A stretch of 64,000 nt of DNA from positions 25,609 to 89,608 of the forward strand of contig NZ_MAEW01000021.1 in NCBI RefSeq assembly GCF_002013375.1, read 5' to 3'. Below are positions 61,074 through 64,000 of the stretch, piece by piece. The notes under the pieces are model-generated. The model saw only the letters and a program-made list of their open reading frames with translations. It had not been told where the DNA came from and did not search any database. Made by a program: the position numbers and the translations under genes. Source of the DNA: Mycobacterium sp. D16Q13 (GTDB lineage: Bacteria; Actinomycetota; Actinomycetes; Mycobacteriales; Mycobacteriaceae). Numbering within the stretch: the stretch's first letter is position 1; each line of letters starts with the position of its first letter.

Positions 61074-62471
61074 GTGACAGTCAGGTTGACTACGCCGCTG
61101 ATTGAAAGTATCGCTGTAAAGAACCTCTTCGGGAGGTTTTCGTATGAGATCACGGTGCCGTCCGTTAATAGACGACCGAGTAGGTTGGTATTGCTGCACG
61201 GTGACAACGGTTCCGGCAAAACCACTCTCTTGAGGTTGTTATGGCACACCCTCAGTGCGGCTGATGATCGAGGTCACCGTACATTTCTTGCTAGGACACC
61301 ATTCTCAGACTTCATCATAAGGATGGCTGATGGAAGTCGAATAGTTGTATCGAAGAACAATTCTCTTGTCGGCGGTTTCTCAGTACATTTAAGCCGTCCC
61401 GATCAACCTGACATAGTTGCTTCTTATGAAGTGGATGAGTCGCTCCGTGCAATTGCTCCGTCCTCCGGCGTCGGATCATTGATGTTGAATGAAGCATTCC
61501 TACGTAACATACGTATGGGGCAGAATTTTGACATTCACAGTAAACACAATGAGGGATTGAAGGCCGAGCAAGAATATCTCGGATTTCTTGCGAAAGCGGT
61601 GAGAACCCCGCTGTATCTGGCTGATGACAGGAGCCTCTACTCCGATGACCCTGATATTGAAAGAATTAGAGCATTGCTTTCGCGGGGTGATGAGCGGGAT
61701 CGAGTTAGTGATGGCAGGTTGTCGAGATTGGCTGGCATTGAATTACGGGCCACGGTCAGGCGTGTAAGCGACTATCTAAAGGGACTTACTCTTGGCGGGC
61801 AGAGTACCGGTTCGGCGAACAGCAATGCAATTTACATGAACGTGTTACGTCGCATGGTTGAACCGGGTAAGGGTGCCGAACCTGACGTACAGTCCGAGAT
61901 CGTATTGCTTAACGAACTAGAAAAGATTGCGTCTATGGCGCCGACATACGAAACATATGAACTCGTTCCGAGATTTGATGTCGATGAATTTCGTGAATTA
62001 ATTCAACAAGCGGACCGTCCGGAACTTGAAGACCTAGTGAATCGAGTCGTATCACCCTTTGTTTCCAGTCTGCGAGCCCAGTATGAGGCCCTGAGAAATG
62101 CGCACGATCTTCTGCATGCTTTTGTTGACGGAATGAATAGCTTCTTTCAGGACAAACAACTTCATTTTACGCCAGGAAGGGGTGTTTGGGTTGTTTCGTC
62201 TGCCGGAGACGAGCTTGATGTCGAGGCACTATCCTCTGGCGAACGACAGCTACTCACGCTCTTGAGTACGACCCTGCTTGCGCGCGAAGACTCACGGCTA
62301 TTGATTATCGACGAACCGGAGCTCAGTTTGGGTGTTGAATGGCAGAGGAATATTCTTGACACTCTAACTAGCCTCACGATGTCAACGGATGTGCAGTTCT
62401 TCATTGCGACCCATTCAATCGAAATGATGAGCTCGCATTCTGAAGCATTGGTGCAGCTCGTTCGGCAATGA
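61074..62471 (+). CDS. PARIS AriA-like ABC/SMC-type ATPase
   Basis: 465 aa from a GTG. Complete ATPase set: Walker A GDNGSGKT (43-50), ABC-type signature LSSGERQLL (386-394), Walker B LLIIDEPE (Asp413, Glu414) and H-loop ATHSIEM (His447). This layout, with the TOPRIM partner on a separate overlapping gene, matches AriA of the PARIS phage-defence system, which assembles a hexamer that holds AriB until triggered. The gene is strikingly A+T-richer than its neighbours, indicating transfer. The next gene overlaps by four bases (ATGA). A different two-gene OLD-like system is the alternative. Confidence 0.72.
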   Translation: MTVRLTTPLIESIAVKNLFGRFSYEITVPSVNRRPSRLVLLHGDNGSGKTTLLRLLWHTLSAADDRGHRTFLARTPFSDFIIRMADGSRIVVSKNNSLVGGFSVHLSRPDQPDIVASYEVDESLRAIAPSSGVGSLMLNEAFLRNIRMGQNFDIHSKHNEGLKAEQEYLGFLAKAVRTPLYLADDRSLYSDDPDIERIRALLSRGDERDRVSDGRLSRLAGIELRATVRRVSDYLKGLTLGGQSTGSANSNAIYMNVLRRMVEPGKGAEPDVQSEIVLLNELEKIASMAPTYETYELVPRFDVDEFRELIQQADRPELEDLVNRVVSPFVSSLRAQYEALRNAHDLLHAFVDGMNSFFQDKQLHFTPGRGVWVVSSAGDELDVEALSSGERQLLTLLSTTLLAREDSRLLIIDEPELSLGVEWQRNILDTLTSLTMSTDVQFFIATHSIEMMSSHSEALVQLVRQ

Positions 62472-63352
62472 CGAACGATTTCCGTTCGACTACACGCCGA
62501 CAACTAGAAGAGTTGCGGACGCTCTACGAGATACGACCTCACTTCCGCGATGTGGTGGTAGAGGGGCGCGATGATGCCGCATTGCTTCGCTGGTACTTGG
62601 CGCAGTGTTCAATGCGCAATGTTCGTGTTTATGCGGTTGATGATCGCGTTGAGATCCCTAGCGAGGCCGTAAAGAAGGTCGGTCAGGATATTGGCGCCAG
62701 AGGCAGGGTGATTGCTTTGGCTCATGAATTCGATAGATGGAGTACTAGGCAGCCAACTTTGACTTGTATAGTGGATGGTGATTTCAAACTTTTTGAACCC
62801 ATGCCGGATTCCAGTAGTTTGTTGACTACAGACTATGCGGCGATGGAGATTTATTCCTTAGGTGATCGCCCCCTGTCAAAATTTCTTTCAATTTGTGCGA
62901 GAACTGATCTATCCGCTTCATTAATTCTGGATACTTTGAATCCTGTGTGGACTGCCTTGTACGTCATTCGTTTCATTCTCCATCGCCACGCTGGCGGGCA
63001 CTCACTGGTAAAAAAGTTCGCCGAGAAGTCATTAGCTACCAATGGTGATGTAACTCTAGACGCGCGTGAGCTACTACGTGCCTCGATTAGCGGTGCGGGC
63101 AAAGAAGAGGTGGGTCGACTTTTTGATCTTTACATGGAGCATCTGGAGAGAGTTCCGCCAAATACTTTGCATGGAATTCGCGGCCACGATGTAGCTCCGC
63201 TGTTGATTAGGCTACTTGGGCTGCAGAATGAGCTTGCTATTCCGTCGGTTGTTGAGCACCTACTCAGGCAATCTATAGATCCGCTGGATCTTGATGAAAA
63301 TCAGTTGTTCATAGACCTGCGGAACAGATTAACGAATCCATTCAATGTATGA
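62468..63352 (+). CDS. PARIS AriB-like DUF4435/TOPRIM nuclease
   Basis: 294 aa. VVVEGRDDAALLRWY supplies the TOPRIM glutamate (Glu32), and CIVDGDFKL the DxD pair (Asp103, Asp105). TTDYAAMEIYSL with Glu127 is the third DUF4435 block. In PARIS, AriB is freed from AriA on sensing an anti-restriction protein and then cleaves a host tRNA. Its start overlaps the ATPase stop by four bases, so stoichiometry is coupled. Base composition is as A+T-rich as that of the ATPase gene. The call rests on gene pairing and motifs; sequence divergence means the trigger and target may differ. Confidence 0.7.
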   Translation: MTNDFRSTTRRQLEELRTLYEIRPHFRDVVVEGRDDAALLRWYLAQCSMRNVRVYAVDDRVEIPSEAVKKVGQDIGARGRVIALAHEFDRWSTRQPTLTCIVDGDFKLFEPMPDSSSLLTTDYAAMEIYSLGDRPLSKFLSICARTDLSASLILDTLNPVWTALYVIRFILHRHAGGHSLVKKFAEKSLATNGDVTLDARELLRASISGAGKEEVGRLFDLYMEHLERVPPNTLHGIRGHDVAPLLIRLLGLQNELAIPSVVEHLLRQSIDPLDLDENQLFIDLRNRLTNPFNV

Positions 63353-63389
63353 TCTCGTGTTGATAGGAGCACAGTGCCTGCCGTTCGAC

Positions 63390-63411
63390 GCCGAGTATCC
63401 GGCTACTCGGC
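63390..63411. terminator. Weak hairpin at the convergent stop region
   Basis: GCCGAGTA and its complement TACTCGGC form an 8-bp stem with a 6-nt loop that covers the PPOX stop codon and lies 37 bp past the PARIS-like operon. It may act as a shared bidirectional terminator. No U-tract. Confidence 0.35.
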
Positions 63412-63840
63412 GATGCCGGTGCGGGCGATCACCTTGGTGATTCTCGCCCGGACAAGTGACTCCTCGGGAACCGCATTGCGCCGGCCGTACTGCGCGGCCA
63501 GCTCGGCTCCCATGTAGCGTCCGCCGATCCTGGTCGCCCACTCGAGCATCTCGTCGAGATCGTTGCTCAGCCGCGCCTCCGCCGAGAACTGGACGTAGGA
63601 GTACGGCGGCCGCTGGTCGTCGACGGCCAGCGAGATGCGTGGGTCTCGCCGAATGGCCTTGCCCTTCAAGGTTTCCGTGCCCGTCGTGAAGATCAGTTCA
63701 TCGCCGTCGGAGCCCTCGTGCAGCAGGAACCACACCGGCGTCACGATGGGTGCGCCGTTGGCCCGGACCAGGCCGAGCATTCCGGTGCGGGTGCCCTCGG
63801 TGGCGAAGGCCCACCATTGCTCGCGCGTCATCTCCTGCAT
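63403..63840 (-). CDS. PPOX-class (F420-dependent type) oxidoreductase
   Basis: 145 aa split-barrel flavin/F420-binding protein. The motif GMLGLVRANGAPIVTPVWFLLH, then LKGKAIRRDPRISLAVDD and YVQFSAEARL, is typical of the PPOX class whose actinobacterial members often use F420. The substrate is unknown. It lies between the PARIS-like pair and qcrB, in the same orientation as qcrB but separated from it by a strong terminator. Confidence 0.85.
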   Translation of the reverse strand: MQEMTREQWWAFATEGTRTGMLGLVRANGAPIVTPVWFLLHEGSDGDELIFTTGTETLKGKAIRRDPRISLAVDDQRPPYSYVQFSAEARLSNDLDEMLEWATRIGGRYMGAELAAQYGRRNAVPEESLVRARITKVIARTGIAE

Positions 63841-63856
63841 ACAGCCAGGGTAAACA

Positions 63857-63890
63857 TTGGGCCCCGCATACTTTCGTATGCGGGGCCCAA
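63857..63890 (-). terminator. Strong terminator after qcrB
   Basis: Perfect 15-bp stem (63857-63871 with 63876-63890) and a 4-nt loop, 15 bp downstream of the qcrB stop. GC-rich stem with AA/TT ends and a short T-rich stretch on the minus strand. It ends the qcrCAB transcript and isolates the PPOX gene. Confidence 0.85.
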
Positions 63891-63905
63891 TCGTCGAGCT
63901 GACTT

Positions 63906-64000
63906 CTAGTGACCGTGACCGTTTGTCGACGGCTCGCCGTCCTGGTACTCCTTCAGAGCGAGCAGCGACTTGTGGTGCGCTTCGTGCTCGGCTTCCACGA
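63906..64000 (-). CDS. qcrB: Cytochrome bcc complex subunit b, C-terminus only
   Basis: Only the last 30 codons are inside the window, ending at TAG 63906-63908. The tail (VEAEHEAHHKSLLALKEYQDG and then Ser/Asn/Gly/His) resembles the hydrophilic C-terminus of M. tuberculosis QcrB (Rv2196), and the gene lies where qcrB is expected relative to ctaC, ctaF and mmpS3. QcrB is the haem-b subunit of the menaquinol-cytochrome c reductase. Confidence 0.72.
   Translation of the reverse strand, partial: VEAEHEAHHKSLLALKEYQDGEPSTNGHGH

Overview
The window reads as a chromosomal segment of a mycobacterium. It is GC-rich and densely coded, with FAAL-type lipid ligation, WS/DGAT, MmpS3, Hip1/CaeA-like proteases, the actinobacterial cytochrome oxidase arrangement ctaC-ctaF and the tail of qcrB. 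Much of it follows the gene order known from M. tuberculosis (Rv2196 to Rv2226), with extra genes interposed. The content fits a rapid grower such as the M. abscessus/chelonae group, but that placement is inference.

Layout. 1-1743: a DUF4129 membrane protein cut by the window edge, a VOC protein and the RNase P RNA gene rnpB. 1716-7245: a 5.5 kb island bounded by 29-bp perfect direct repeats of the rnpB 3' end. It carries a membrane coiled-coil protein on one strand and, on the other, an operon of DNA methyltransferase, Z1-domain helicase-like ATPase and a 160-aa unknown. No integrase is visible. 7269-22169: RNB ribonuclease, CYTH/CHAD protein, FAAL, panB, WS/DGAT acyltransferase, two Hip1/CaeA-like proteases, glnA2 and glnE. 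22224-28611: two hemophore-related secreted proteins, a PrrA/PrrB-like two-component pair, an NTF2-like protein, an EEP-fold phosphodiesterase, two tandem DoxX proteins and hchA. 28703-36303: glnA1, an RDD protein, an MFS pump whose 5' end looks damaged, a GNAT acyltransferase plus N-hydroxylase pair, a TetR regulator and a P450. 36290-45976: DUF4191, lipA, lipB, an SDR, sucB/dlaT, two small proteins, pepA, gcvT and ilvE. 45973-54069: a Tat-exported phosphatase, cobS-cobT-cobU, DUF3043, glycerate kinase, a likely copper-responsive (RicR-type) pair of secreted proteins flanking an unusual carbonic-anhydrase-like protein, and erpA. 54070-61004: a membrane protein, adoK, asnB, ctaC, ctaF, mmpS3 and a membrane protein. 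61074-63352: an A+T-rich two-gene ATPase/DUF4435 module resembling the PARIS antiphage system, set between the mmpS3 group and qcrB. 63403-64000: a PPOX protein, a strong terminator and the end of qcrB.

How it works together. The core is housekeeping: nitrogen assimilation (glnA1, glnA2, glnE, asnB), lipoate synthesis and its acceptor enzyme (lipA, lipB, dlaT), one-carbon and branched-chain metabolism, cobalamin lower-ligand assembly, and respiration. Two separate insertions into this conserved backbone carry probable defence genes: the rnpB island with an uncommon methyltransferase/Z1 combination, and the PARIS-like pair. The first is the best candidate for a poorly described system. Other points of interest are two TACCC-N5-GGGTA copper-type operators, a DosR-like palindrome between asnB and ctaC, a hydroxamate-forming gene pair, and a carbonic-anhydrase homologue lacking the catalytic arginine.
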